NCBI RefSeq assembly: GCF_000633595.2
Contig: NZ_JIBU02000045.1
Location: 1 to 64,000 of the forward strand
Reading direction: 5' to 3'
Length of the DNA: 64,000 nucleotides
DNA from: Clostridium drakei
Lineage (GTDB): Bacteria; Bacillota; Clostridia; Clostridiales; Clostridiaceae
The first letter of the stretch is position 1. Each line of letters opens with the position of its first letter. Of the stretch, positions 47,099-56,299 are shown piece after piece. Below the pieces are notes generated by a model. That model was not told the DNA's origin, made no database searches, and was given only the letters and a program-made list of their open reading frames with translations. Both the position numbers and the translations under genes were made by a program.

Positions 47099-47653
47099 TT
47101 ATATTGGATAGTAAATAACCATACTCAATGAGCAAATTGTATTGCCGGTATTTTGATAAGCATGAGGGCAGTCTGCCTTAAATCGTATGGAATTACCTGT
47201 TGTTATAACAAAATCTTTACCATTTATAGTCATAGTAAGATTACCAGAAAATACAGTAATAAATTCCTGTGTACCTTGTTGGTGAATTTCTGAAGATAAA
47301 TAACCGTTAGTGTCAATTTCAATAGAATACATTTCAAAGCGCCTTGCGTTATCAAAGGTAAACACAGGAAATATTTTAATCCTGCCGTTGTCCTCAACAA
47401 GTGGTTGTACTTCATTCTTATCTACGATTTCAAAGTCATCTTCTGGCATGCTCATAAGTTGAGTACATGATATTTTAAGCCCATTTGCAATCTTCCATAC
47501 CGTTGATACAGTAGGGTTTGCTTCACAACGTTCAATTTGGCCTAGCATACTTTTGCTTACACCGGTCAACTTTGAGACATTGTCAAGGCTAAGTGTTTTT
47601 TCTACACGAAGCTTTTTTAAGTTTTCAGCAATAATAAAATTAAGTTTTTCCAA
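47099..47653 (-). CDS. XRE-type transcription regulator with C-terminal cupin domain
   Basis: The 184-residue protein has an XRE helix-turn-helix (residues about 8-60; LSLDNVSKLTGVSKSMLGQIERCEANPT) and a cupin domain (about 105-180; FEMYSIEIDTNGYLSSEIHQQG, ITVFSGNLTMTINGKDF, GNSIRFKADCPHAYQNTG). Such regulators sense a small ligand in the cupin pocket and control a neighbouring exporter or catabolic gene. The start is TTG 47653 with GGAGGA seven bases before; an open frame continues upstream without a ribosome binding site. It is divergent from lysE and shares its operator region. Base use is less AT-rich than around it, suggesting transfer. Confidence 0.85.
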   Translation of the reverse strand: MEKLNFIIAENLKKLRVEKTLSLDNVSKLTGVSKSMLGQIERCEANPTVSTVWKIANGLKISCTQLMSMPEDDFEIVDKNEVQPLVEDNGRIKIFPVFTFDNARRFEMYSIEIDTNGYLSSEIHQQGTQEFITVFSGNLTMTINGKDFVITTGNSIRFKADCPHAYQNTGNTICSLSMVIYYPI

Positions 47654-47672
47654 AAAAATTTCCTCCAATCTA

Positions 47673-47713
47673 TTGACAGTATACTGCACAAATAGTATTA
47701 TTATACTGCACAA
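47673..47713 (+). promoter_or_regulatory. lysE promoter with paired 12-bp operator repeats
   Basis: TTGACA (47673-47678) and TATTAT (47696-47701) are 17 bp apart. TATACTGCACAA occurs twice, at 47680-47691 (inside the spacer) and 47702-47713 (right after the -10 box), 22 bp apart. They are the likely operator of the divergent XRE-cupin regulator. Confidence 0.7.
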
Positions 47714-47771
47714 TATAATATATTATCCTTTTCGTGCATTATATCATACAATAGTTAGGAGGTAAATATCC

Positions 47772-48356
47772 ATGCCAAATTTTACAGCATTTTTATCCTA
47801 TGTTCTTATTGCAAACTTTGGTCCAGGACCAAATACTATTATGTCAATGTCAAATGCAAGCCGATACGGATTTAAGAAGAGCATAATGTTTAATGTAGGC
47901 ATATTCTTTGGTGTCTTTATTCTATTTGCTTTAAGTAGTATTTTTAGTATAGCTCTCTACAGTTTTATCCCATCAATCAAATCAATTATGTCATTTGTTG
48001 GTGCAGCGTATATGCTATGGCTTGCATGGCAAACCTACAAGAGCAAACCTAACAGTGAGGACAAACCCGAAAAGCGTACAAATACATTTTTATCTGGCTT
48101 ACTTTTGCAGTTCGTCAATCCCAACGTTATTATTTATGCACTTGCAACCGTTTCAACATTTATCGTACCATATTACAAATCTGTGTTCATGCTTACAAGT
48201 TTTTCTGTGATTCTTGCTTTACTTGGCTTTGTAGGAACCTGCTGTTGGTCATTGTTTGGCTCTGTATTTCAGAAAGTTCTTGTAAAACATTATAAAGTAT
48301 TCAACACTGTTATGGCTCTTCTACTTGTCTATTGTGCAGTTTCATTGTTTCGTTAA
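47772..48356 (+). CDS. LysE-family amino acid exporter
   Basis: The 194-residue membrane protein fits the LysE/RhtB family: about six helices, the N-terminal FGPGPNTIMSMSNASRYGFKKS, and the middle FVNPNVIIYALATVSTFIVP. The family exports basic or neutral amino acids and related compounds; substrate is not deducible. TAGGAGG precedes ATG 47772. It is divergently paired with an XRE-cupin regulator, a common arrangement for ligand-induced export. Codon use (more G/C in third positions) differs from the neighbours. Confidence 0.88.
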   Translation: MPNFTAFLSYVLIANFGPGPNTIMSMSNASRYGFKKSIMFNVGIFFGVFILFALSSIFSIALYSFIPSIKSIMSFVGAAYMLWLAWQTYKSKPNSEDKPEKRTNTFLSGLLLQFVNPNVIIYALATVSTFIVPYYKSVFMLTSFSVILALLGFVGTCCWSLFGSVFQKVLVKHYKVFNTVMALLLVYCAVSLFR

Positions 48357-48404
48357 TCAATAACTATTTTAAAAATTAAAAAATAATCAAAGTAAATCTA
48401 CTTT

Positions 48405-48492
48405 CTCAGGTAGGATGTATTCCTCACAGGAAAACTCCACCTGAGTCTAAGAATCACTGGACCTTTTATAGTAACTTCTGGAGTAATTCTTT
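48405..48492 (+). other. Two consecutive RNA hairpins between lysE and the OmpR-type regulator
   Basis: The first (48405-48445) has nested stems CTCAGGT/ACCTGAG, GGA/TCC and TTCCT/AGGAA. The second (about 48450-48490) pairs AGAATCACT with AGTAATTCT and ends in a T-rich tail, like a terminator. They could end lysE transcription or form a leader attenuator for the regulator gene. No known riboswitch class is recognised. Confidence 0.45.
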
Positions 48493-48571
48493 TATTTACT
48501 ATATAATTGGATTAAGATGTAGCAATTTATTGTGAAGCAAAGATATTTAAATTGTGCTTGGAGGATTTTGA

Positions 48572-49279
48572 ATGATATATAACAAGGAAATGGAAAAAAT
48601 ATTGATTGTGGAAGATGATAAAGATATTAGAGATATATTAAAAATCTATTTAAAAGCTGAATCCTTTGAAGCATGGGAAGCAGAAAATGGTAAAGAGGCT
48701 TTTGAAATTCTTGAAAGCAGAAAGCCAGACTTAGTTATTTTGGATTTAATGCTGCCAGATACAAATGGGCTTAATATTTGTAAAAATATCCGAATAAAAT
48801 ATAAGTACCCTATAATAATGCTCACTGCCAAAACAGCAGATCAAGACAAAATAATAGGTCTTACTTATGGTGCAGATGATTATATTACTAAACCTTTTAA
48901 TCCACTGGAAGTTATGGCAAGAGTTAAAGCTCAGCTTAGACGATACAAGGAGTATGGAGAAAACACCAAGGAAGATAGTATTATATATTATAAAGGGTTA
49001 ATTTTAGATAGAAAAAGTAGACAGGCTAATTTGAATGGTATGGAATTAAAGCTAACGCCTACAGAATTTAATATTCTTGAAATATTACTATTAAATAAAG
49101 GACAAGTTTTAAATGGAGAAAAATTGTTTCATTTGCTTAGAGAAGATGAATACTATTCAAAATCTACCAACACAGTAGCAGTTCATATTAGAAATTTAAG
49201 AGAAAAAATGGAAGAATCTTTTGAACACCCTGAATATATAAAAACTGTATGGGGGGTAGGTTATATCATTGAAGCGTAG
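48572..49279 (+). CDS. OmpR-family response regulator
   Basis: The 235-residue protein has a receiver domain (E14/D15/D16, phospho-acceptor Asp58 in VILDLMLPD, Lys in TKPFNP) and a winged-helix DNA-binding domain (LKLTPTEFNILEILLLNKGQVL; STNTVAVHIRNLREKM). It partners the VanS-type kinase encoded next, with an 11-bp overlap. GGAGG precedes ATG 48572. It probably controls the ABC exporter genes downstream, a frequent layout for peptide-antibiotic response modules. Confidence 0.93.
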   Translation: MIYNKEMEKILIVEDDKDIRDILKIYLKAESFEAWEAENGKEAFEILESRKPDLVILDLMLPDTNGLNICKNIRIKYKYPIIMLTAKTADQDKIIGLTYGADDYITKPFNPLEVMARVKAQLRRYKEYGENTKEDSIIYYKGLILDRKSRQANLNGMELKLTPTEFNILEILLLNKGQVLNGEKLFHLLREDEYYSKSTNTVAVHIRNLREKMEESFEHPEYIKTVWGVGYIIEA

Positions 49280-50378
49280 AAAATGGAAATGGAATTATTA
49301 TATTTTAGCTTTTTTCATATTTATAATGTTAATGTTCCTCATTGATTTAAAATTTGAAGGATTAGTAGCAGAATATTTTCAAAATGAAATATTATTTGAC
49401 AAAGAAAAGGTATTATTTTTGGGAGTAGATCGTTCTAAAGGAATTTTCTACTGGCCGCGGCTTAAAGACATATTAATATTTATAGCTGTTTTTGGCTTTC
49501 TTCTTTTAGAAATTGCCGTTTATTTTACAGCAAAATACTCAAAGAATAAAGAGCGTAAAATGACAATAGATGAGATAGAACAACGTATATCCTTACTAAT
49601 AAAGGCAGAAGTTCCCCAAAAATTTCAGGAATTAAAAATTATTGATTCAGAAATAAATAATCTTATACAAGAGAATGAATTTGTGAAGAAGGAAATTTCA
49701 TTAGAAATGCGTAAAAAAAATGATCTCATAACATATCTGGCACATGATTTAAAAACTCCACTTACAAGCATCATTGGTTATCTTACTATTTTAGATGAAT
49801 CTAAAGTTCCAGATAATATACTCAAAGAGTACATTAAAAAACTTTTAGAAAAATCTTATAGGTTGGAAGACCTAACAAATCAATTTTTTGATATTACGCG
49901 CTTTAATCTTCAGGAAATTCCTTTAAACAAAAGCTTGTTAGATGCCAACTTTTTTTTAGAACAATTGACAGAGGAACTTTATCCTTTACTTAGGGATAAA
50001 AACTTAAAATTTGATGTAAATCTTCCTTCTGATATAAAGCTTTATGTTGATGGTTCATTATTTGCTAGAGTACTTAATAATTTACTAAAAAATGCTATAG
50101 CATATAGCCTTAAGAATTCTGTTATAAAAATAAATGGTAAAATTGAAGAAAACAGTGTGAAATTGTTTATAGAAAATGATGGTGACATAATAAGTAGACA
50201 GGAATTAGAACTTATATTTGAAAAGTTTTATCGAAGAGATCAATCAAGAAGTCAGTCAGCTGGAGCAGGTCTTGGACTTGCTATTGCAAAAGAAATCATA
50301 CAAAAGCATGAAGGTTCAATAAGTGCAGAAAGTCAAAATGGACACACTATATTTACTATTACCATACCTAATCCATAG
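49269..50378 (+). CDS. VanS-type sensor histidine kinase
   Basis: The 369-residue kinase has two membrane helices (about residues 9-25 and 66-88) around a short external loop, no clear HAMP domain, then HisKA with phospho-acceptor His159 (YLAHDLKTPLTSIIGYL) and an HATPase domain (LNNLLKNAIAYS; GAGLGLAIAKEII). It starts with TTG 49269 and overlaps the regulator gene. The small sensor loop is typical of kinases that watch the membrane or a partner ABC transporter. The likely partner is the exporter 200 bp downstream. Confidence 0.9.
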   Translation: MKRRKWKWNYYILAFFIFIMLMFLIDLKFEGLVAEYFQNEILFDKEKVLFLGVDRSKGIFYWPRLKDILIFIAVFGFLLLEIAVYFTAKYSKNKERKMTIDEIEQRISLLIKAEVPQKFQELKIIDSEINNLIQENEFVKKEISLEMRKKNDLITYLAHDLKTPLTSIIGYLTILDESKVPDNILKEYIKKLLEKSYRLEDLTNQFFDITRFNLQEIPLNKSLLDANFFLEQLTEELYPLLRDKNLKFDVNLPSDIKLYVDGSLFARVLNNLLKNAIAYSLKNSVIKINGKIEENSVKLFIENDGDIISRQELELIFEKFYRRDQSRSQSAGAGLGLAIAKEIIQKHEGSISAESQNGHTIFTITIPNP

Positions 50379-50447
50379 TAAATAATTTTAATTTTAATAT
50401 GTTTCTTTCTTAATAAAATCTTTATAATTACTAAACAATTTATGAAT

Positions 50448-50498
50448 AAACCTTTCTTTCCTCTTAGTTATACTTAGAATGAAAGAGGGTTTTTTATT
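50448..50498 (+). terminator. Terminator after the kinase gene
   Basis: An imperfect stem AACCTTTCTTTC with GAAAGAGGGTT and six following T residues. Another small hairpin (50505-50531) precedes the ABC gene. Confidence 0.7.
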
Positions 50499-50574
50499 AT
50501 ATTAAACTTCTTGGAGATGAACTAAGAAGTTATTTTAAAATTCATATTTATAAATTCTAATAGGAGGAAGAAAC

Positions 50575-51438
50575 ATGAAATTAACAACTTATAATCTTTC
50601 TAAAAATTTTAAAGATTTAAATGCCGCTTGTAATATAAATCTTGAATTTACTCCAGGAATTTGGGGCCTTTTAGGACCAAATGGTGCAGGGAAAACCACA
50701 TTAATGAGAATGTTAGTTGGGAATATAAAACCAAGTGATGGAAAAATAGTGCTAAATGATGTAGATATTGCTGAACTTAAAAGTAGCTATCTTGACAACA
50801 TAGGCTATTTACCTCAGCAGTTTGGATACGATAAAAATCAGTCCGTTGAAGATTTTCTGCATTATATTGGAGCATTAAAAGGGATTGATAAAAACTTAAG
50901 AAATAAGCGAATTAGTGAATTATTAAGTCAATTTAATTTATTAGAAGTTAAAAAGAAAAAAGTGGATCAGCTTTCAGGAGGTATGAAGCGTAGAGTTGGA
51001 ATATGCCAAGCTATGTTGAATGATCCCAAAATTATAATTGTAGATGAGCCTACTGTTGGTTTAGATATAGAAGAAAGAAGAAAATTTCGTCAATACTTGA
51101 CCACAATAAGTAAAGAGAAAATTATTATTTTATCTACACATATTGTCTCAGATATTGAGTTTATTGCTAATTTTCTTATACTCATGGAAAAGGGTATAGT
51201 AATTGAAGCAGGGGAGAGCCAAGCTTTAATTCAAGCACTTACCGGTAAAGTGTTCGAAACATTGGTGCCAGAAATTTGTATGGAAAAACTTCAAAAGGAA
51301 TATAAAATTACAAATTTTCGTAATGAAGGTGAAGGAAAGGTTGCCATTCGTTATGTTGCAGATGATCCCCTTCCAAATAGTAAGTTGATATCTCCTTCTC
51401 TTAGTGATTTTTATCTTTCAAAAGTAAGAGAGGTGTAA
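50575..51438 (+). CDS. ABC transporter ATP-binding protein (exporter type)
   Basis: The 287-residue ATPase has Walker A GPNGAGKTT, a Q-loop LPQQFG, signature LSGGMKRR, Walker B IIIVDEPTVGLD and the H-loop STH. It resembles the BcrA/CcmA-like group that powers two-gene ABC-2 exporters. The C-terminal 70 residues carry an extra domain. AGGAGGA precedes ATG 50575. The two permease genes follow within 4 bp each, so it forms a three-gene operon just after a two-component system. Substrate is unknown; a peptide antibiotic is a reasonable guess. Confidence 0.9.
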   Translation: MKLTTYNLSKNFKDLNAACNINLEFTPGIWGLLGPNGAGKTTLMRMLVGNIKPSDGKIVLNDVDIAELKSSYLDNIGYLPQQFGYDKNQSVEDFLHYIGALKGIDKNLRNKRISELLSQFNLLEVKKKKVDQLSGGMKRRVGICQAMLNDPKIIIVDEPTVGLDIEERRKFRQYLTTISKEKIIILSTHIVSDIEFIANFLILMEKGIVIEAGESQALIQALTGKVFETLVPEICMEKLQKEYKITNFRNEGEGKVAIRYVADDPLPNSKLISPSLSDFYLSKVREV

Positions 51439-51441
51439 AAA

Positions 51442-52668
51442 ATGGATGTATTTTTTCAAGAATTAAAACGACAATTTAACGTTAAGAGGTTGTTTACATA
51501 TACATTAATTGCAGTTATTTTGGCGACATTGTGGGCTTGGTTTATTGTAGGTGGAGCCACGGAAAACTTTATGCAGACAGGATGTTACAAAGATTATAAA
51601 GGTAAATCAGCAATAGAAGCAGCTGCTAAAGATAGAATAGGTACTACAGGGGAAATGACTGAGGATAAATTTCAAAGTGGCTGTGATGCGTTTCTTCATT
51701 CATTAAAGGGTAGTGATGAAAAAGATATCATAATTAATAAAGAATTGCTCAAATATTCTGTATATGCTGATATGTTAGTTATGGAAGAGTTAAAACTTAG
51801 AAATATGAAGGGAGAATCTACAAAGGATATCTTGCATATTCCCAAGGATTCAGGAAAGCATTTTTATGAAAATGAAGATTTATATTATCGTAATTATATT
51901 GATAAAAATGCACATAATGAAAGTGAAAAAGCGTTAGCTTTATCAACTTGGAATAGTGTTAAAAAACCATATATCTATTATAGTGGTTTTAAACAATGGG
52001 GCGAAGGAATTGAACATATAATGATTTTTTCTTTTGTACTTATGATTATGGTAGGAATTTTTTCAGGTTCTATGATAGCAAAGGATAAGGAAAATGGGAT
52101 GGATGAAATCATTAAGGCTACAATGCAAGGTAAAAAGATTCTAACTGCAGCAAAGATTATTATACCTTTGCTTATGGCATCCATAATCTATCTTTGTGGA
52201 GTTGGTACTTATATTCTTCTCCTTATGCATTTATTGCCGCAGGATGCTCTAAATACGTCAATACAAGTTTCTGGTAAAAGTTTTTTCGCATACAATATAG
52301 GGGAATTGCTTAAAAAAGTGTTTATTTTTGGAGCAGTAGGAATTTTAACTGTAGCAAGTTTTTCTACCTTAATTTCATCTATAGTAAAAAAGTCTTCAAG
52401 AGCTATTCAGCTTTCTATATTGACATTATTAATTGCTCTTATGTTAGGTATATTTATTGATATGGAATCTCCAATCATTGATGCAATTAAAATGTTATTA
52501 CCAGGAGGAATGGTATTTTCATATCTTGAATTTGTAGAGTTGAGGAAATTTCCATTGATAACACTTATGGGGAAAGTTCTCTACATGCCCTCAGTTTTAT
52601 TTATCATAAACGGAATTACTTTCTTTATCAGCACATTATTAGTTACGTTAAACTATAGAAGGAGATAG
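51442..52668 (+). CDS. ABC-2-type permease with large external domain (first of pair)
   Basis: The 408-residue membrane protein has one N-terminal helix (about 17-37), an external region of about 150 residues, then five or so helices (from about 190 to the end). It shares this plan and the motif GEMTEDKF in the external region with the next gene product (GKMTEDKL), so the two are probably ancient duplicates forming a heterodimer. The ribosome binding site GAGAGGTG lies before ATG 51442. It works with the upstream ATPase. No better name can be supported than ABC-2 family permease. Confidence 0.82.
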   Translation: MDVFFQELKRQFNVKRLFTYTLIAVILATLWAWFIVGGATENFMQTGCYKDYKGKSAIEAAAKDRIGTTGEMTEDKFQSGCDAFLHSLKGSDEKDIIINKELLKYSVYADMLVMEELKLRNMKGESTKDILHIPKDSGKHFYENEDLYYRNYIDKNAHNESEKALALSTWNSVKKPYIYYSGFKQWGEGIEHIMIFSFVLMIMVGIFSGSMIAKDKENGMDEIIKATMQGKKILTAAKIIIPLLMASIIYLCGVGTYILLLMHLLPQDALNTSIQVSGKSFFAYNIGELLKKVFIFGAVGILTVASFSTLISSIVKKSSRAIQLSILTLLIALMLGIFIDMESPIIDAIKMLLPGGMVFSYLEFVELRKFPLITLMGKVLYMPSVLFIINGITFFISTLLVTLNYRRR

Positions 52669-52672
52669 AAAG

Positions 52673-53788
52673 ATGATATATCAAGAATTAAAACGTCGAC
52701 TTTTTACAAAGTATGTGATCTTCTCAATAATAGGTACATTTTTCTTAACTGCTGGATTAAGTGTAATACTCTTAGGCGGAGATAAAAATTTGCCTAAAAT
52801 ATTGAAAGAAGAATCTGTATATTCTGGTAAAATGACAGAAGATAAATTATGGATTGGGCTTAACAAGGTGAGAGATGAAAAATCAAAAGAAATAAAATAT
52901 GAACTGCCTACATCTTTTGTGCGTGGGTTAGTTCAGGAATATCCTGGAGTACTATACTCTGAAAATAGAATTCAGGATTTTCCTGATGAATATGCTAAAA
53001 ATTTCTATGATTGCTGGAGAAAAAAATCTATTGTGCTTATAGAAAAGATTCCTAAAAAGGATCAAGCTAAGGCGCTTAAGGAACTAAGCAAAGTAAAGAC
53101 GCCTTTTGTTAAGTATCAGGGGTGTGATCTTTGGAATTTTGCTATTGATAATCTTAAATTTATATACTTAATAATTCTTTTTTTAGTTACATTTTTTGCA
53201 GCAGCCACTTACTCTGATAGCATGGAAGACGGCAGTATGGAGATTATTTGTGCAACAAAATTGGGAAGTAAAATGATGAAGATTCGGCTTTTTCCAGTTA
53301 TGATATATGGTTTATTGTTAAATTTAGCAGCAACACTTGGTACAATATTAATTATAGGTTCAGTCACAGGGTTTCAAACTTTGAAAAGTAGTTTGAAGGT
53401 AATGGCACTATTTTCTATAGGAAATTTTACATTAGGAGATGCAATAGCTTTAATGTTTGTAAGCGAATTTTTAGGAACATTAACTTTAAGTGTTCTTATA
53501 GGATGGATATCATATAAAACAGCAAATACAAATTTGACTACATCAATAGGAATTGCAATAAATATTTTCTATATAGTTATGGCTTTATTTATAAATGTAC
53601 CATGGAGATTTTCTCAATTTTTATTAAATGCGCTTCCAATGGCATCCTCACAGGTGATACGAGAGATTCATGGATTCCATTTTGATATGTTAATTTGGAG
53701 ACCATATGCAGTTATGATTAATATGATTGTGATGTTTATTGTATTTGCTATGTTGCTTAATTACACAATTTGCAAAGAAAAAATGTAA
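52673..53788 (+). CDS. ABC-2-type permease with large external domain (second of pair)
   Basis: The 371-residue membrane protein has an N-terminal helix (about 14-34), an external region to about 160, then about six helices. It is the likely partner of the preceding permease, with the shared MTEDK motif. The gene begins 4 bp after the previous stop with AGGAG before ATG 52673. It is last in the ABC operon, and a terminator follows. Confidence 0.8.
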   Translation: MIYQELKRRLFTKYVIFSIIGTFFLTAGLSVILLGGDKNLPKILKEESVYSGKMTEDKLWIGLNKVRDEKSKEIKYELPTSFVRGLVQEYPGVLYSENRIQDFPDEYAKNFYDCWRKKSIVLIEKIPKKDQAKALKELSKVKTPFVKYQGCDLWNFAIDNLKFIYLIILFLVTFFAAATYSDSMEDGSMEIICATKLGSKMMKIRLFPVMIYGLLLNLAATLGTILIIGSVTGFQTLKSSLKVMALFSIGNFTLGDAIALMFVSEFLGTLTLSVLIGWISYKTANTNLTTSIGIAINIFYIVMALFINVPWRFSQFLLNALPMASSQVIREIHGFHFDMLIWRPYAVMINMIVMFIVFAMLLNYTICKEKM

Positions 53789-53860
53789 TTAAATGATTTT
53801 ATAAAAACATGATTATAAATTGATTATATAGACCAGAATTATAAAGAAACATTTACTACA

Positions 53861-53898
53861 AAGCTTCCAAGCATTAACTTAAATCTTGGAAGCTTTTA
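53861..53898 (+). terminator. Terminator after the ABC operon
   Basis: A perfect 11-bp stem AAGCTTCCAAG / CTTGGAAGCTT with a 13-nt loop and T residues. Confidence 0.85.
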
Positions 53899-53924
53899 AT
53901 TTATTCTATAGAAAAGGAGAAGAT

Positions 53925-54686
53925 ATGTTTACATTAGATTCAATTTTGGTGATAATTACTGGTCTTATAGTAGGAAGTTTTCTTAATGTGTGTATATATA
54001 GAATACCTAAAGGAGAATCAATAGTGTATCCTTCATCACATTGTTTTGCATGCGGCAGTAAAATAAAGTGGTATGATTTAATTCCTATCTTCAGTTATAT
54101 ATTATTAAGAGGACAGTGCAGATATTGTGGTGAAAAGATATCTATTGGATATCCTGTTATAGAATTTGTAACAGGAATTTTATTTTTCATAACTTATTTG
54201 GAATATGGACCTAGTATTCAATTTATGAAATATGTGGTTCTTATAGCTATTTTAATTGTAGTTGGAATGATTGATCTAAACACTACGGATGTGTATTTTA
54301 TCACAAGTATTATAGGAATAGTATTTGGAATCATATTTATATTGTTAAGTGTTTATTATAATAATGATTTTAAGCAATATATTTTTGGTGCATTATTTGG
54401 TGGAGGAGTATTGGCTGTTATAGCGTTTTTTACTAAAGCTATGGGATTTGGGGATGTTGAAATATGCTTTTATTTAGGACTATTTCTTGGAATTAAATTG
54501 ACAGTTATCAGTATTTGCTTTTCATTCATATTTGGTTCAATTATAAGTACACTACTAATATTATTAAAGAAAAAAGGAAGAAAGGATTATATTGCGTTTG
54601 GTCCTTTTATTGCATTGGCTTCAATTTTTACTATATTTTTAGGAAACAAAATACTAATGTGGTATTTTCAAAATTTGATGTATTAA
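53925..54686 (+). CDS. Prepilin peptidase (type IV leader peptidase, A24 family)
   Basis: The 253-residue membrane protein matches PilD/ComC: the N-terminal GSFLNVCIYRIPKGESIV, four zinc cysteines (Cys40, 43, 65, 68), and the two catalytic aspartates in GMIDLNT and GFGDVE. It cuts the leader of type IV pilins or competence pseudopilins and may methylate the new N-terminus. The start is ATG 53925 with AAAAGGAGA before; the open frame continues upstream into the terminator hairpin. No pilin genes are nearby, so it serves a locus elsewhere. Confidence 0.93.
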   Translation: MFTLDSILVIITGLIVGSFLNVCIYRIPKGESIVYPSSHCFACGSKIKWYDLIPIFSYILLRGQCRYCGEKISIGYPVIEFVTGILFFITYLEYGPSIQFMKYVVLIAILIVVGMIDLNTTDVYFITSIIGIVFGIIFILLSVYYNNDFKQYIFGALFGGGVLAVIAFFTKAMGFGDVEICFYLGLFLGIKLTVISICFSFIFGSIISTLLILLKKKGRKDYIAFGPFIALASIFTIFLGNKILMWYFQNLMY

Positions 54687-54948
54687 AAAGTACATAATAG
54701 GAAAAAATTTACAAATAGTTTTTAAAAAGTAAACATTTAGTACACAATTGAGTTATAAAATAATTAATGTCCTAAGTTAAAAACTTAGAGAAATAAAAGC
54801 TAGCTTTTTTTAATAGGCATTAGTTATATTACTAATGCCTAATACCATTAAATAAATTTATTCCATTAATCCCATTTATATGAGTTTCGATAAATTCTTC
54901 TAAGAATTACTTGATTAATATAGTTGAATTTTGAATGATAAAATTGCA
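54687..54948. other. Gene-free stretch with a small palindrome
   Basis: Between the prepilin peptidase and the chemoreceptor gene is a perfect 11-bp inverted repeat TAGGCATTAGT / ACTAATGCCTA (54814-54841) without a T tail on the plus strand. A CTAAGTT/AACTTAG hairpin and T run just before it may terminate the peptidase transcript. Nothing else is seen. Confidence 0.4.
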
Positions 54949-54976
54949 TTGATTTAAGCTATTTATGTGATATAAT
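54949..54976 (+). promoter_or_regulatory. Candidate promoter of the PocR-type chemoreceptor gene
   Basis: TTGATT (54949-54954) and TATAAT (54971-54976) are 16 bp apart, and TGTGA before the -10 makes it an extended one. Confidence 0.55.
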
Positions 54977-55043
54977 TATAAAAAAATGTAAATTAAGTTT
55001 ATGCTGTATTTAAAGCAAAAAATATTAATTGGGAGGAGTTATC

Positions 55044-56090
55044 ATGATAAAAATTACTAATGGAATAGATGTAGATTTAGAAGCGCTAGAAATTAAAGAT
55101 GTTATTGAAATTGATTTACTTCAAAAATTTCAAGATAATTTTGCGGAAAGTATGAATATTGCCAGTGTAACTGTAGATATGAATGGAAAACCAGTAACCA
55201 GGCCAAGCTCTTATACAGATTTTTGTATGAAATTCACACATTCTACCAAAGTAGGTGATGACAGGTGTGCCGAATCTCATAGAAGAGGTGGGGAAGAAGC
55301 TGCAAGAACAAAAAAGCCATATATTTATACTTGTCATGCAGGATTAATTGATTTTGCTGCACCTATATTAATAGAGGGTAAGCAAATAGGAACAATTTTA
55401 GGTGGACAAATATTAACCTCTTCTCCAGATGAATCTAGGTTCAGAAAAACTGCAAATGAAATAGGGGTTAATGAAAATGGATATGTAGAAGCAGTAAATA
55501 AAGTGAAAGTTACTACTGAAAGAAGTGTAAGAGCAGCTGCAGAAGTATTATACATAGTTGCTAATGCACTTTCTAAAATAGGATATGAGGAATTAAAAAT
55601 TAAAGACATGTCTCAAGTGCTTTCAGATAATTTTAATCAAATTTCAGCAACCATGGAAGAATTATCAGCATCCTCAGTTAATGTTACTAATAATCAGCAT
55701 ACCTTAAGTGAAGAAATAGTTAATGTAAAAAGTATATCTGTAGAGATTAATACAATACTTGATTCAATAAAAAGTATAGCAGACCAAACAAAAATGCTTG
55801 GGCTAAATGCAGCTATAGAAGCAGCTAGAGCTGGTGAAGTTGGGAGAGGTTTTGGTGTCGTTGCAACGGAAATAAGAAGCTTGTCTCAAAACTCTAAAGA
55901 AACAGCTTTAAAAATATCAGAGCTTACAAACAAGATAGAGAATTCTGTAGATAAAACTATAGAATCATCTGGAGCTACATTAGAAACTACAGAGCAACAA
56001 TCTGCTGCTATTCAAGAAGTTACTGCAAATTTACAGCAGGTTACAGAGCTTATAGATAAATTGAATAGGTTAGCAAATTCTCATAAATAA
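55044..56090 (+). CDS. Soluble chemoreceptor with PocR sensory domain
   Basis: The 348-residue protein has a PocR-type ligand domain (about residues 20-175; [48 protein letters not shown]). A short methyl-accepting signalling region follows (about 195-345), with the conserved tip [25 protein letters not shown]. No membrane helix is present, so it acts in the cytoplasm. PocR domains often bind hydrocarbon-derived ligands such as 1,3-propanediol, or use metal; the Cys residues may bind a metal or cluster. The start is ATG 55044 behind GGGAGGAG. It stands alone; no che genes are near. Confidence 0.87.
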   Translation: MIKITNGIDVDLEALEIKDVIEIDLLQKFQDNFAESMNIASVTVDMNGKPVTRPSSYTDFCMKFTHSTKVGDDRCAESHRRGGEEAARTKKPYIYTCHAGLIDFAAPILIEGKQIGTILGGQILTSSPDESRFRKTANEIGVNENGYVEAVNKVKVTTERSVRAAAEVLYIVANALSKIGYEELKIKDMSQVLSDNFNQISATMEELSASSVNVTNNQHTLSEEIVNVKSISVEINTILDSIKSIADQTKMLGLNAAIEAARAGEVGRGFGVVATEIRSLSQNSKETALKISELTNKIENSVDKTIESSGATLETTEQQSAAIQEVTANLQQVTELIDKLNRLANSHK

Positions 56091-56093
56091 AAT

Positions 56094-56137
56094 AAATGAT
56101 TGGTATGTAAAAAATAAGCATACCAATCATTTTATTT
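56094..56137 (+). terminator. Terminator after the chemoreceptor gene
   Basis: A perfect 14-bp stem AAATGATTGGTATG / CATACCAATCATTT with an 11-nt loop and a T-rich tail. Confidence 0.85.
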
Positions 56138-56299
56138 TGGTTAGAAATTTTTTTATAAGAAATAATATAAATAAAAAATTATAAGTAAATGTTTACATTT
56201 TGATTTTTATGAAAAATATGTATTTAGTAACTTGATTTATATAAACAAATAGAATAAAATTTCAATATAACTAATTAATACGGATTCGGAGGGAAGAAA

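Noticed and set aside
47680-47713. TATACTGCACAA repeats as the start of a CRISPR array
   Set aside because: Only two 12-bp copies with a 10-bp gap; they lie on a promoter and fit an operator.
54814-54841. TAGGCATTAGT palindrome as a terminator or attachment site
   Set aside because: There is no T run on the plus strand and no integrase or duplicated flank nearby.
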